Under the pieces are notes generated by a model. The model ran no database searches. It saw nothing but the letters and a program-made list of their open reading frames with translations, and was not told the DNA's origin. From the NCBI GenBank assembly GCA_944472135.2, contig OX235263.1:25721379-25785378 (forward strand): a stretch of DNA of 64,000 nucleotides, in the 5' to 3' direction. Shown here in pieces: positions 10,705 to 21,809 of this stretch (positions are counted from its first letter, which is position 1; each line of letters starts with the position of its first letter). A program made the position numbers and the translations under genes. The DNA is from Trichobilharzia regenti. Taxonomy: Eukaryota; Platyhelminthes; Trematoda; Strigeidida; Schistosomatidae.

Positions 10705-11503
10705 GCCATTCTTACAGGCACGATCAAGTGTGTTATAATATCAAATCCTAAATTGTCTACAAGTTAATAATGTTTCAACAGTTAAATATTTGATACATAT
10801 ATATAATTACACTCATTGTCTGAACCAGGCCGTATAGTTATTGAATTGTACAGTTGTCCTCCAGGTTTAGCGGGAAAACTGACTTCGTTTCGTTTTCATC
10901 CCGTGATTCTCGGCATACGATAACCAACCAATATTGAGGTAAGTACAACATTTACAAGGGATTGGAAGCTGTTTTAGAAAAGTTAAAGTGCTGAGGTGAA
11001 ACATTAAAGTGTAATAGATTAAGTGAGTGAAATATATCATTAATAAACACATTTATAAAGAAAACAGAATGGGGAAGTAATTAATCCTTAGGCCGACAAC
11101 GTTCATTTGCAATGTATAATAAAACCAATATATTTCGTACTATCATGATGTCCACTTTTGGCTTTAATACAATTATTTTCAAGCCAGTTGTCTTTATTTC
11201 ATGCTTTTTTGTCTATTTGGTGCACAACCGTACCCTACAGAGAATAGGAATAGAATAAGTCGAATCAAATTCATAAAGAGCTATAAAATGTTAGGTTTAA
11301 TGGAATATAATGAGGATCAAGTAAAGACGTTATTAGAAAATAAGTGAGATAAGACATTGTGAAGTGGTATTTAAAGATCTGACAATGGATAGCAAGTTAA
11401 TTTATAAGATGCCCCATAAATCTGTGCAGATCCCGCGTGGTCGCATCTCAACAATAGGCTTAACGAATGGTATATATTTAAAGGTAGAAGCATGATCTGT
11501 CAA
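10640..11503 (-). repeat. R825 repeat inserted in family-3 RT, copy A
   Basis: Full-length minus-sense R825 (about 864 bp) with an (AAT)n tail at 10640-10670 and the GCATGCCATTCTTACAGGCACGATC motif. It separates the RT fingers segment (to the right) from the RT palm (to the left). GGTT occurs on both flanks, a possible short target duplication. The same insertion is in copy B at 34586-35449, so it predates the duplication. Confidence 0.75.
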
Positions 11504-13720
11504 GGTTGGTGAGTTTGTTTTAGAAAGTAGTCTGACATTTGGTCCTTGATTACTTTCTCCATGATCTTTGATATTACGGGTGTTATATTGATAGGCCTAT
11601 AATAACATGCACTAGTTTTGGGCTTTCATTTATGCCTAGGTAATATATATGTGTTTTTCCAAGTTTCAGGGTAGGTTTCGGTCACTAGTGAGATATTAAA
11701 TATTCTAAGTAATAATACAATCATATCCGTACCACCGTTTTTGTATATGACGGATGGTATATCGTCTATCCCACAACTACTATTAGCTTTTGATTTCTTT
11801 ACAGCCTTGGCTATATTTGTTGATCACGGTTGATCTCTCCTAACTTGTTGTTATTTTCTCAGGTTATGTCGAGAATTGGTGACGGATGCGCTTTGGTGTT
11901 ATTGGAGAACCACTGACTAAGGAGTTCACTAATGATCTGGGGATCATCATAAATAATACCTTCATGTTCCAAGTGGCTAATATTGTTGTCTTCACCCTTC
12001 TTCAGTCGTTTTTGCAAGATCTTGCAGAGTTCCTGAGTTTTAGAGGTGCCCCTAGGGCATTATTTTCCCCGAGTTGTTAAATTGGACACCAGTTTTACAG
12101 GAGATTGAGTTCGTTGCTTTTTACTTTGATTAACCATAACTATTAGAAATGAGAGTTAATGGTTACACGTATGGAAGTAGTATAGTACTTGTGCAAGTAT
12201 TATAACAAGAAACATTTTATGTAACGAATCACGTAAAAATGTAACGCAAACGTTGAACGTATCGCGATACAGTGTTCCTGAGTTTTAGAGGTGCTCCCTA
12301 GGGCTTTATTTTCCTCATGTTGTGCCTTTATTCTATGTCTCTCCTCAAGATTTTTAAATGTTTCATGTACGTGATGTAATGCACCAAATTCCTTGTACAA
12401 ATAAAATTTCCTTTTCAGTTTCCTTAGTTTTAATCGCGTTTTGCGGACTATGAATAGAGTTGGTGTCTTTAGTGCAGATTTCAGGGGTGCGATTGTGCCT
12501 CTCACCGAACTGATTGTCTTGTAGAAGGTGTTAAGTGTTACTTCTAAGTTATTATTGGTGAAGTATCCACCGCAGTGAGAGCTTCTCAAGAGCGCTGGTA
12601 GGAAATTGATAGTAAACCGGGGAACTTTTAGGTGTGTGTTTAGCTGTTAGTTGTAGTGGTAAGGTGCAGTACAGTATGTCGTGATCACTGTTGTCGAGTT
12701 TATCTCCCACCTCTATCGAAATCGGCTCTATTTTGTGGCAGAGGATTAAGTCGAGAATATTGTTGTGTCGTGTTGGGAGGCGTACGCACTGCTTCCATCC
12801 TCCTACGTCTATGGCTCCTAGGATCACCTCGTGGGTTCTCGGTCCAGTGCTGGCATCCCAGTTCACTCCAGGGAGGTTGAGATCGCCACAAACTAGTTTG
12901 TAATCGAATTCCGGCTTAGGTACAATCTCTAGTATTTCTCCGATAACTGTATCAGTCGTTATAGGGATGTTAGGGGCTCAGTATATACATCCCACAAGAA
13001 TTTTATTTTCATTTGTGTGGATGCTTATCCACTTGGACTCTGGGAGTTTGTTGATAGTTAGGTTTGTGAAAGTATTGGAGTCAGCGGATTTAGAGGCATT
13101 TAGAGACACCCGCCTCCTCTCTTTTCCACTCTGCCATTCCTGTGGATGTTATAGTTATCAGTTATCGGCTTTGTGTCAGTCATATCAGTAGTAAGCCGAA
13201 TTCCAGTTGCCAGAATCAGTACTGGCCGTTCCATGTATACCAAGCTGCGAAGGGAAGTTGTTTTGTTAAGGAGAGATCGAGCATTTAAGAGCATAATTTC
13301 CAGAAAACCAGGATAGTTAGTAGGTTTTCTTGTTACTCTCCCTACCTCCTGGTTGCCTATGTTATGTTCAAAGGGATTCTCAGATGAGACTGTGTCAGCG
13401 TGTCGACCGTTGCCTGGACAAATTGTGCTACGAGAATGGCTATTGTTTGCTGCGACCGAAAATAATCCTGCTGCATATATTGGTTCCTGGCCTCATTACT
13501 TGGGTATCTGGGATCATTTCTCTGTATGAGATAGTCTGCTTCACTGATCACACTGTAATTTACAGGGCCATAGTACACTGTTTTTAGGTTGTTTTTAGGA
13601 TAGTGCGTGCTAGGTTTTACGTAGTTGTACATTTGCTGACTCATGTCGTGTGTGTACCTAGAAAGACCATGGGCCAATCACTACTCGTTATGCCGATGAA
13701 GCTTTACGTAGCTACTACTA
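11504..13720 (-). pseudogene. Family-3 CR1 ORF2: linker, endonuclease and RT fingers, copy A
   Basis: Reading right to left: an ORF2 N-terminal linker (13677-13357, alike in pattern to the family-2 linker at 30857-30576); the AP-endonuclease start with LLNARSLLNK and RGGGCL (13294-13100); a stretch with GDLNLPGVNW and SDHDILYC (about 12903-12600, catalytic Asp/Asn and the SDH motif); a connecting region with KLRKLKRKFY (12589-12290); then RT fingers (about 11860-11504) with INIT-type sequence. At least three frame changes or stops separate these parts, so the gene is dead. A 245-bp insertion at about 12073-12317 is absent from copy B. Confidence 0.75.
12029..12317 (-). mobile_element. 5'-end-only family-1 CR1 fragment with duplicated target
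   Basis: Bases about 12073-12273 match the first 200 nt or so of the family-1 element (5' UTR and the MVNQSK start of ORF1, minus sense) and end exactly at the element's 5' terminus. They are flanked by an imperfect direct repeat of about 44 bp (12029-12072 and 12274-12317, GTTCCTGAGTTTTAGAGGTG...). Copy B (about 35974-36015) has one uninterrupted copy. The insert lacks the element's 3' end and the (ATT)n tail. Confidence 0.75.
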
Positions 13721-15735
13721 TAATATGTATTTATTCCTGTTTATGCAGGAACATACCAATTGTACAGGCATGGATAAGTTATTATATAAATTACAAGACA
13801 AGCTTTCATTACTCTCAAATCTGTGTGGAGGTCAACAGCAATCAGCATCAAAAATAAGATCCGGATTTTCAACTCCAATGTGAAGTCAGTGCTACTATAC
13901 GGATCAGAGACTTGGCGAGTCATAAAGAGCATCTCAAACAAACTTCAAACCTTCATTAACAACTGTCTCCGCTCAATACTCAAGATCAGATGGCCAGAAA
14001 AGATCAGCAACAGGGATCTCTGGGAGCGAACCAATCAGGAACCGATTGTGAAACAAATAGGCAGAAAGAAATGGAGATGGATTGGCCATACGCTAAGGAA
14101 ACCATCAAGTGACATCACTAGACAAGCCACCGCTCAAGTGGATCCCGAAAAGGAAGCAGCGAGTCGGTCGTCCAACGGTGACTTGGAGGAGGTCATGTGA
14201 GGAGGAGATGTAAGCATGTGGACAGACTGGAAGCGGGGTGAAAAAGTTGGCAGAAAACAGAAGGAAATGGAGGTGCGCAGCTGAAGACCTATGTTCCTCT
14301 AGGAACTAAAGGATACAAAAATATAATATATAATATAATAAATTACACATAGATTCATGTATGATGAATTTACAGTTTGGTTGTTCTTTCTGACAATAGA
14401 GTCAGTCGGAACAGTCTGCCATAAAGTCTGTTTGTGTAGCACATAAAGAGATATGGAAATATTGTCTTTGCATTAGCAAAACACCCAGATATCAGATGAA
14501 TGTAATACAGATATCTGGGAAAAAAGCTTGAAGTCAATCCTCTTACATAACTTTGTTGTGAACAGCACCCTCGGATCAAAGTTTATTGATGTATTATGTT
14601 GAGATCAGTGATATATTTATTCCATTCTTTCAGCAGTCTTATCGTAGTTTTATAACAGGAAAGAAATTTGATCGTGGATGCGAAAACTAGATAAGGTCAT
14701 GTTAAGTTGTTTTACTGCATCAAGTGGTGCCGAGGTCGTTTCCAGAATTCTCCATTTGCTCCATTTGTGTCTGCATGGCGGACTGTATTCGTAAGTTGAG
14801 TAAAATGTTGAAAACTGTTTGAAAACCAGTTGCTTCTTCATTTCAGATCATGAATACTCATTTACAGCATGTTCGCCAGCGTCTTCAAATGGTAGAATGG
14901 GATCGTTCATGGAATTTGAGTGGTTATGAGATAAATGGTTTGGAATCAATCGTCATTTCAGTTTAGATGCAGGGTTGTTCGACCTCGACCAGAAGATGAA
15001 TTGGAGCAGCAGAATACCAGAAGGAGAAAGTATGTGAATATGAAAAGAACATTTAATATTTCATGCATATATAAGTGTTTGTGTCAATTGTATATTATAC
15101 TTTAGTAAATACTTGTCTATACTGTAGTTGTGTTTTCACGTATTTATGCGAAGTCTTAGAGTTTATTTAGTTTCATAATGTGTATTAATGAGTCTGAGCG
15201 TTTGAGTGTTCTAATGACTGATGCGTTTTAGAAAAAGGTGATGGGTTCTGGTAGGGATAATCATTGGGACAAAACAGTTTATATAGCAAGCGTTTGAGTG
15301 ACAGGTCCTATTTCTGAGGGTAAACTATCCCTGTATCTTCCGCACTAAGTCTTTACGCATCCATGCTACTAGTTTATCTATAGTTTTAGATTGCTAAGGG
15401 TGTTGAAGTGCGTCTTTTAGGTGCTGTAGTAGATTAGTAGTTGATTCGTTCTAGGAGTAAATAGTTTATTAATATAATCAGTAGAGTGAAACAGTCTGTA
15501 TAGAGAGCGTTTGAAGCTTGTAACCGAAGAGCAAGTTCTGACATCTAGGGGTAGGCTATTCCATATTTTGGAATACATGACTGTGAAGAAGTTTTCATGG
15601 AGTGTTGACTTAAAAGAATGAGTTGTCACTGTGGAAGTTTGGTTACGCAGATCGTAAGAACCTTCCTGTGCGAATTGTATGTCCCTGTTACCTGAGAATG
15701 ATATTTTGTGAAGGACCTTAAAGAAGAATATTAGG
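13721..15735 (-). mobile_element. Family-1 CR1 3' end and RT C-terminus leading into copy B
   Basis: Minus-sense 3' part of a family-1 element. The tail and terminal hairpin (TTCCTG...CAGGAA) are near 13725-13755 and the 3' UTR runs to about 15416. The ORF2 C-terminal coding region (15417-15926) includes KIWNSLPLDVRTCSS and the RMESIQRYF block. Position 15735 is the uninterrupted version of the site at which the plus-strand CR1 sits between 38285 and 44698. An RTE fragment interrupts the UTR at 13796-14347. A perfect 10-bp stem (14484-14493 with 14510-14519) lies in the 3' UTR. Confidence 0.75.
13796..14347 (+). mobile_element. 5'-truncated RTE-type retrotransposon 3' end
   Basis: Insertion into the family-1 3' UTR, with ATAAATTACA on both sides (13786-13795 and 14338-14347), a 10-bp target duplication. 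The uninterrupted sequence is seen at 53450-53475. The coding part (13823-14200 and a shifted frame to about 14305) reads [20 protein letters not shown], then a block with [14 protein letters not shown] and [13 protein letters not shown]. This is the C-terminal region typical of schistosome RTE-like elements (known family pattern). Tail: ATATAATATATAATATAATA. There is a frameshift or stop after 14200, so it is dead. Confidence 0.85.
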
Positions 15736-17117
15736 TTTATAATAAGTCGCCTTGTCCAAAGTGTGTCAAGTTTTAGGATCATGCACCGTGAGATGTAGTC
15801 TTTCTTACAATCGTAGCCAAGAAGTTTTGAGGTAAAATATCGTTGGATACTTTCCATCCTTAGCTTGTCAAATGTGCGAGTGCTGCTTTTATAAATGGAC
15901 AGTATTCTAGTAGTGGTCTGACACATGTTTTGTACAAAATTAGCTTGGCTTCATTGTCGTGAAAGTTCCTGAGTATGCATCGTCGATTTTCTAGTCTGTG
16001 ATGCTACTTGCTCAGAGAATGTCAAGTCACTAGAGTACCTCAGGCCTAGGTCAACGACACTTCGGAGTCTGGTTAGGTTAGCAGATTGAAGCGTTAATTT
16101 CAGGTCAATTGAGGGTGCGCCGAAGCAGATCCAGCCACATTTGTTCAGATTAAATTTGAGATTCCATAAGGACGACCAAGCAGTCATTTTATCTAATTCC
16201 TTCTGTACTACATTCTCGAAGTTCCCTAAGTCATCACGTTAGAATGTATAAGCTACTTTTAGGTCATCTGCAAAGATGAATGGATTCCCATGCGTGAAGC
16301 AAGCGCATATGTCATTGATGTATAGTGTAAATAGGAGGGGTCCAATGACACTACCTTGTACTACACCAGAAGTGATAGGGCTAGGTTTGGAGGTTGCAGA
16401 CCCGAGTTTACCTGCTTAAGACCTATTGTTAAGGAATGATTTAAGCCATCCTAATAATGGGTCACGTATTCCTAAGGAGTTCAGTTTATTTGTTAGCAGT
16501 AAGTGGTCAACACGGTCAAATGCCTTAGAAATGTCAAAGTAGATGACAAGTACTAGTTGCCGTCTGTCACGACTGCTGGTTACAAAATTGAAGAAGTCTA
16601 GGTGACATGTTAAACATTATCTGAATTTCAGTAATCCATGTTGGTTCGGACTTATAATATTGCAGCTAAGCATATGTTTGATTAGGTTATCTTTGACTAG
16701 TCTCTCCATGATTCTAGATGCTATAAGTGTGATATTGATTGGCCGGTAGTTACTGACTTCGGTTTTCGAGCCAGATTTGTGTTTAGGCATAATGAATGTA
16801 GTCTTCCATACGTCAGGGTAAGTTTGGGTTTCTAGGGACATTGTGAATATTTTAAGCAGCAGTAGAGGAATGTCACGGCCACCATATTTATAGAAGTAAG
16901 ATGATATACCGTCGGTACCGAAACCTTTTGAACTTTTGAGGGTTCTTATAATTTGGTTAATTTTAGTGTAATTGAATTCGACTGAGTATACATTTCCGTT
17001 GATATGGTACCTAGTGGTGTCCCGTCCTGTAGGCCATGTGTTTCCATTATTAAATATGGGTCCCGTTCTCGGTTTATATGTGCCATAATTTAATGTGTTG
17101 TATAAACGGGTTGTCAA
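15417..17117 (-). pseudogene. Family-1 CR1 ORF2 fragment, copy B (broken RT)
   Basis: Same RT fragment as copy A but extended at its C-terminus to the natural end of ORF2 (LLIYYST). It carries the same two internal stops, the 11-nt GATGC deletion and the stop after NQHGLLKF. The 5' part of ORF2 (endonuclease) is absent. Upstream of the RT the open frame contains MTTRLYNTLNYG..., which has no counterpart in the intact family-1 ORF2 and so is fused foreign sequence. The uninterrupted FFFKVLHKISF region at about 15735 shows that copy B lacks the insertion that separates the two halves in copy C. Confidence 0.85.
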
Positions 17118-17490
17118 CGTAGTTGAAGATTGAACGATGGATTCATGGTTGTTTGCTCGAATCCAACTCCATATTTTTCGCGGCAGTCGTCAATCTGACA
17201 CTCATCGTCTCATCGTTCGCTGTTCAGAAGGAAGACTGAAAGACTGTTAGAAGTAATATCGTGATATGTTGTTGTAATATTTGTTCTTAGACCTTACTCT
17301 GTAAAAGCAGTATTGCTGGTTATACGTTGGCGTTAGAATAAAGAATTCTTGAGTCGCCAAACAGTGTTTTGTTTTTTACGTCGGTTAATACTGAGCGTTT
17401 TTGAAAATCTTCGAGGGACAGCGTGAGGCCCAGAGTAGCAAGAGCTGGTCATTAACGATTTATGAGATTTGACTGACACGGTTTTTACAG
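17117..17490 (+). repeat. LTR-like repeat, copy B
   Basis: Equivalent of 2513-2890, with the same AATAAA block and GATTGAACGATGG start. It differs from copy A only at scattered positions. Confidence 0.45.
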
Positions 17491-19062
17491 GGAATGCATG
17501 CCATTTCTACAGTCACGATCGGCGATGTTGCAAATTACAATCCTAAAGTATCATAAATTACTACTTTTTCAAAAGTTTAAATTGTTCAATTATTGTACAA
17601 GCCTATCCATTTCAGAATAAACGGAGTGTAATGGTGCGTAAATAAAAAGACTTGATAAGCAATATTTTAGTGACAGGTGAATTGAAAGTTCTGTAAGCTT
17701 GGAATCGTCAGACAACCTGACATGTAAGATCTCTAACGAATTCCTGTGGGGCCTCTGAGGTATCGTTGATGTCTTAGCGTCACTTTGAACTTTGAAAAAG
17801 TGATTTACAAATGTAAAACCTTATAATCATTGAAACTGCAGCAATATTTTCTAGCTCTTCAGAATTTTTTCCTTTGGTGCAGTTTCTCATCAACAGTTTG
17901 CATTATTCATAGGGAGTTTTCAAAGGAAACTTCATACTATCTTCATTTTCACCAACTTTCCCTTCACGCACAGTAGCATGCAGTAACTAGATACACTCAA
18001 GCATTGCAACCTGAACATCACAAAATCTCTACAGATAACTTGTTTTATAATAAATGCTTTAATGATATGAGCCATAAGTGCACATTCCATATCCTTCATA
18101 GTTACAAGTAATTCATTAAGGATTTCAGAATATCTTAATGATTTGAAAATGAATAGTTATTAAGACTGATATAACTTATGTATTGGGTGAAGTGGTCGTA
18201 GGACTCAACTGCTAGCTACTATTCGACAGAAAGTACTACTAGTACTAGTAGTACTAATTTTAAGTAGTCTAACATTTTAGAAGGACCATCTATACTATTC
18301 TTCGTGCCCCAATGCACACTGATATCAACATAATCTGATGCCATTTTATGCACTTGGGAATTACGGTCTCATGAAATTACATGTGCAATTGTGAATGAAA
18401 CTAGTATCACATCTTCGCCTAAGTAATTTTAACTAGGAACTCCATCAAAATAGATATAATCACCAGGAAATACAGCAGCCTGTCTCATTCGTCGCATGGT
18501 CTCTTCGATGTGTTATGGAATATTTCAATCATCACAGATGATTGCTAGTCAGCGGATATGATAGTGGGGACATATGAGAAGCACTCTTATCTGTGGGACA
18601 ACACTCTTTTGCTAAGGCTCCTGAGTTCGACTGGCTTCTGCAAAATGAGAGAATAAATTTTTTTAAAGTTAAAAAAAGAAATAGAAGTTGAAAATTGCCT
18701 AAGCCGAAGTTTAAATACAAACTCCTGAATGAAAGTACACGGTATGAGTCCGCTACTTCAGAAGGACACCTAACTGTTTACTTCAGAAAAACAGTAGATA
18801 TTATTAAGCCCACGCTTTTCTTTTACATAGTTCACGCACTTTGACTTTTGTGTTTAACTCCTTTTCAACCTACATCACCTGTCTTTCACTTAAACTAATT
18901 GTTTGCAGAAAAGACTGTGGAATATCGGGGAAACTATTTCTTGAAAAAAAACAATAAAAAATGATGAACCCCATGTCTGTTACATATTTTGAATTAATAA
19001 CACCTTTTATGTACTTCTGCACCTCTCTGTCGGTTTTCTTGTGTCTTCTTCTCTTATTAAAG
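17490..19062. other. Gene-free spacer, copy B
   Basis: Equivalent of 2890-4458, including the 24-bp palindrome (18232-18255). No gene supported. Substitutions such as that near 18103 are shared with copy C and differ from copy A. Confidence 0.55.
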
Positions 19063-19350
19063 CTACTGCCTTCAACGAAGGTACTGATACAGCGCTGCTA
19101 TTCTCTTCTTATTCGTGATATTGCTAGCTCATCTGGTAAAAACGGGACCACCAATATTATAAAACCTGCTGACAAGTTCAAAATCGGTCTCATATACAAG
19201 TGAAAATGTCACAAATATGGTGTACTTACGGGTGAATTTAAAGTTTTATAGACTTTCAAACACTTTATGAATCTGTGATGATTGACAATTTATATCTCTG
19301 TATTGTTTAAATAATTACTGTTGATTGTTAATACATTTCATATATGAATG

Positions 19351-19801
19351 TCTTATGTACAAGTTTACCACGTCACCAAATTTTTTTTGTACTCGTCGCT
19401 AAATTATTGCTATGTACTGCTCGAGAAACTAATAGTCCTGACGCGAGAAGGCGGAAATCAGAAGACCACTAGGTTTGCGATGATACTTCTATTGTCCAAA
19501 CACAAGGAGACGAAAATAAATGGTCTCACACCAAAGTGATAAGTAAGTAAAGTAGTTCACACAGAATGTGTGAACGAAATATATATAGCAGACATGTCAA
19601 ACAACCATATATGGATATATGTCACTAAGCAACGGACTGTCAACAAACACTCATATTATATATAATATAAGATAAGGAGAATACACATTATTAAAGGAGA
19701 CAAGTTCATACAAGTGAAATGGTCACAGACTAAGCAAGCAAACAGAAAGACAGACCAACATACACACACACATATAAATATATATATGTGGATACATATC
19801 A
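19351..19801 (-). mobile_element. LTR 1 of the tandem LTR array (3' LTR)
   Basis: 451-bp LTR in minus sense. It starts TCTTATGTAC (a mutated TGTTATGT edge) and ends ACATATCA, so the sense strand runs TG...CA with terminal inverted repeat TGATATGT. It contains the longer form of the LTR edge, with an internal (degenerate) copy of the primer-site region (about 19367-19385). A purine tract AAAAGGGGAGG (sense strand, 19802-19812) directly precedes it. Confidence 0.85.
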
Positions 19802-21331
19802 CCTCCCCTTTTGAGAAGATGGATGATTATTAGGATGTTTACCTGGGGGTTTATCTGGAACCTTTGAGCTTGTTGTTGACGTCTGTCGTTTCGTCTGCGT
19901 GTTGGGTTTGCGGCTTCGGCTTCGTCCGGAATTGTCTACCATTTTCTGCTTCTTGACTGCACTGCATAGCGAATTTAGTGGGACATCAGCCAGATGCAAA
20001 CGATCGAACCAATCAAGTCCCAAAAGATTTAAATCACTCTTGGTGACGTAGCAAATTCCTGTGAATTTGGTATTCCGGAAGGAAACGGAACATTTGAGTT
20101 CACCAATAAGTTTGAGGCGCCCACCACAGGCGCTGACAGCAGTCTGAGAAGTATTTGCGGTTGGTGGTTTGCCAATATTATTCCAAAGTTTCTCTGATAT
20201 AACAGTAATATCAGAGGCGGTATCTAGCTGCAGACGTGCATCATGACCATTCACCTGAAGGTCAAGATATTTCCGCATACATGGTGTTGTGACTTGACAG
20301 GTTGCGCGTAGACTCAATGATCTTTTTGGAGATTTAGGACCAACCGTTTGTCGAGCTTTTGCTGGATTTTGACATCTGGGTTTGCGTGGCTGACAAAAAC
20401 CATTTTTATGACCGACGATGTTGCACTCGCTGCAACGATGATTTTTGTACGGACAAGACTTTACAAAGTGCCACGCGCCACAGTGCCAGCATGGTGATGG
20501 TGGGGTCTTCTTTGCAGTATTTTGTGAAGTTGGACGAGTATGTGTAGATTTCCGCGGGACATTAAGAGAAGGTGGGTCAGGAGTAGATGATGAGAGATTT
20601 TTGCTCTTTCGTAATGCACGAATATCAGAGCTTCTCGAAGGTGTTGATTCGACCAGGTGTGTGTCTTTCTGCAGATTAATCAGCCGTTGATATTCATCAG
20701 CTATGTCACGTAATGTTAACTTGGGATTTTGTTCTAGCTGATTGAGCAGTCGAGTTCGGATATCTGTGAAACGAGGAGATTGGAGACTGCATATGAGGAT
20801 CAAGGCTTTGAATTGATCATCTGTTAGGGACCTGAGTCGAAATCTCTCACATTCTCGGTTGACTGTGCCAACGTGAGTAAGAACATCATCATTTTCATTC
20901 ATTGTCAGCTTGAGGCAACGATAACGTATGCTGAATAATGAGGAGTGGTCTCCAAAATGTTCACGCGGCAGCTTTATTGTATCATCGAAACACTTGTCAC
21001 GTGGTTTCTGGGGTAAAATTAGGTTGCAGTACCGTTCATATTCTGCCGGACCCAATTTACGTAGCAACACTCGCACCTTCCAGGCATCGTCTTGTGAGGC
21101 GAGATCAACAGTGAATAAATCCTCATAACGTTGATACCATGTGTCAAAAGTGACATTAGCCTCTGGGTCATAATTGAACTGTGAAATACTGTTCACAATG
21201 CCGTCGACAGATGGTAGCATGGTATGATTGGGATTGCTTGAAGGTGAAGCTGGACCAGTCTGTTGGTTGACGAACACTTCCATTAATTTCAATTGTTGTT
21301 CAAACAATAATTCCAATTTAGAATAATCCAT
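19799..21331 (-). CDS. Gag-protease polyprotein of a non-autonomous Gypsy-type LTR element (copy 1)
   Basis: 510 residues. The Gag core (about 55-225) has the FDTWYQRYEDLF and LRKLGPAEYERY blocks typical of K02A2.6-like Ty3/Gypsy elements of invertebrates. Two zinc knuckles follow: C281-X2-C-X3-H-X4-C293 (one residue shorter than the usual CCHC) and C300-X2-C-X4-H-X4-C313. A retropepsin-like aspartic protease lies at about 353-450, with D370-T-A-S (Ala in place of the usual Gly) and NLLGLDW at 435-441. After the protease comes only a basic Ser/Pro/Lys tail. No RT, RNase H or integrase is present. The stop codon TGA is the first bases of the adjoining LTR, and the last codons (QKGR) are the polypurine tract. 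Gag would package RNA into virus-like particles. The missing enzymes must come from a helper. Intact and identical in all three copies. Confidence 0.85.
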   Translation of the reverse strand: MDYSKLELLFEQQLKLMEVFVNQQTGPASPSSNPNHTMLPSVDGIVNSISQFNYDPEANVTFDTWYQRYEDLFTVDLASQDDAWKVRVLLRKLGPAEYERYCNLILPQKPRDKCFDDTIKLPREHFGDHSSLFSIRYRCLKLTMNENDDVLTHVGTVNRECERFRLRSLTDDQFKALILICSLQSPRFTDIRTRLLNQLEQNPKLTLRDIADEYQRLINLQKDTHLVESTPSRSSDIRALRKSKNLSSSTPDPPSLNVPRKSTHTRPTSQNTAKKTPPSPCWHCGAWHFVKSCPYKNHRCSECNIVGHKNGFCQPRKPRCQNPAKARQTVGPKSPKRSLSLRATCQVTTPCMRKYLDLQVNGHDARLQLDTASDITVISEKLWNNIGKPPTANTSQTAVSACGGRLKLIGELKCSVSFRNTKFTGICYVTKSDLNLLGLDWFDRLHLADVPLNSLCSAVKKQKMVDNSGRSRSRKPNTQTKRQTSTTSSKVPDKPPGKHPNNHPSSQKGR

Positions 21332-21390
21332 AGTAAATTGTTATGTTGCTGCTGCTGAGTGGTTAATAGTAGTTTTCCCCGTCGCCAAAT
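21332..21390 (-). promoter_or_regulatory. Leader with primer-binding site (unit 1)
   Basis: Between the LTR edge and the gag ATG. The sense strand reads TGGCGACGGGGA beginning 3-4 nt after the LTR end (plus-strand complement at about 21376-21387). A TGG start next to the LTR edge is the hallmark of a tRNA primer-binding site. I do not assign the tRNA. Confidence 0.65.
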
Positions 21391-21809
21391 TGTTATGTAC
21401 TCGTCGCTAAATTATTGCTATGTACTGGTCGAGAAACTAATAGTCCTGACGCGAGAAGGCGGAAATCAGAAGACCACTAGGTTTGCGATGATACTTCTAT
21501 TATCCAAACACAAGGAGACGAAAATAAATGGTCTCACACCAAAGTGATAAGTAAGTAAAGTAGTTCACACAGAATGTGTGAACGAAATATATATAGCAGA
21601 CATGTCAAACAACCATATATGGATATATGTCACTAAGCAACGGACTGTCAACAAACACTCATATTATATATAATATAAGATAAGGAGAATACACATTATT
21701 AAAGGAGACAAGTTCATACAAGTGAAATGGTCACAGACTAAGCAAGCAAACAGAAAGACAGACCAACATACACACACACATATAAATATATATATGTGGA
21801 TACATATCA
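21391..21809 (-). mobile_element. LTR 2, shared between the two tandem units
   Basis: 419 bp, edges TGTTATGT and ACATATCA on the plus strand. It acts as 3' LTR of unit 2 and 5' LTR of unit 1. It is the short form, lacking the extra 30 bp that contains the primer-site copy found in LTR 1 and in copy C. LTR-gag-LTR-gag-LTR is the expected product of unequal recombination between LTRs. Confidence 0.85.

Noticed and set aside
12656..12903. Several overlapping plus-strand frames at 12656-12903 (and 36357-36604)
   Set aside because: They are antisense to the endonuclease of family-3 ORF2, whose motifs are on the minus strand.
20359..20690. Plus-strand frames with Cys/Asp-rich peptides inside the Gag region
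   Set aside because: Antisense shadows of the zinc-knuckle region of Gag-protease, on the wrong strand for the element.
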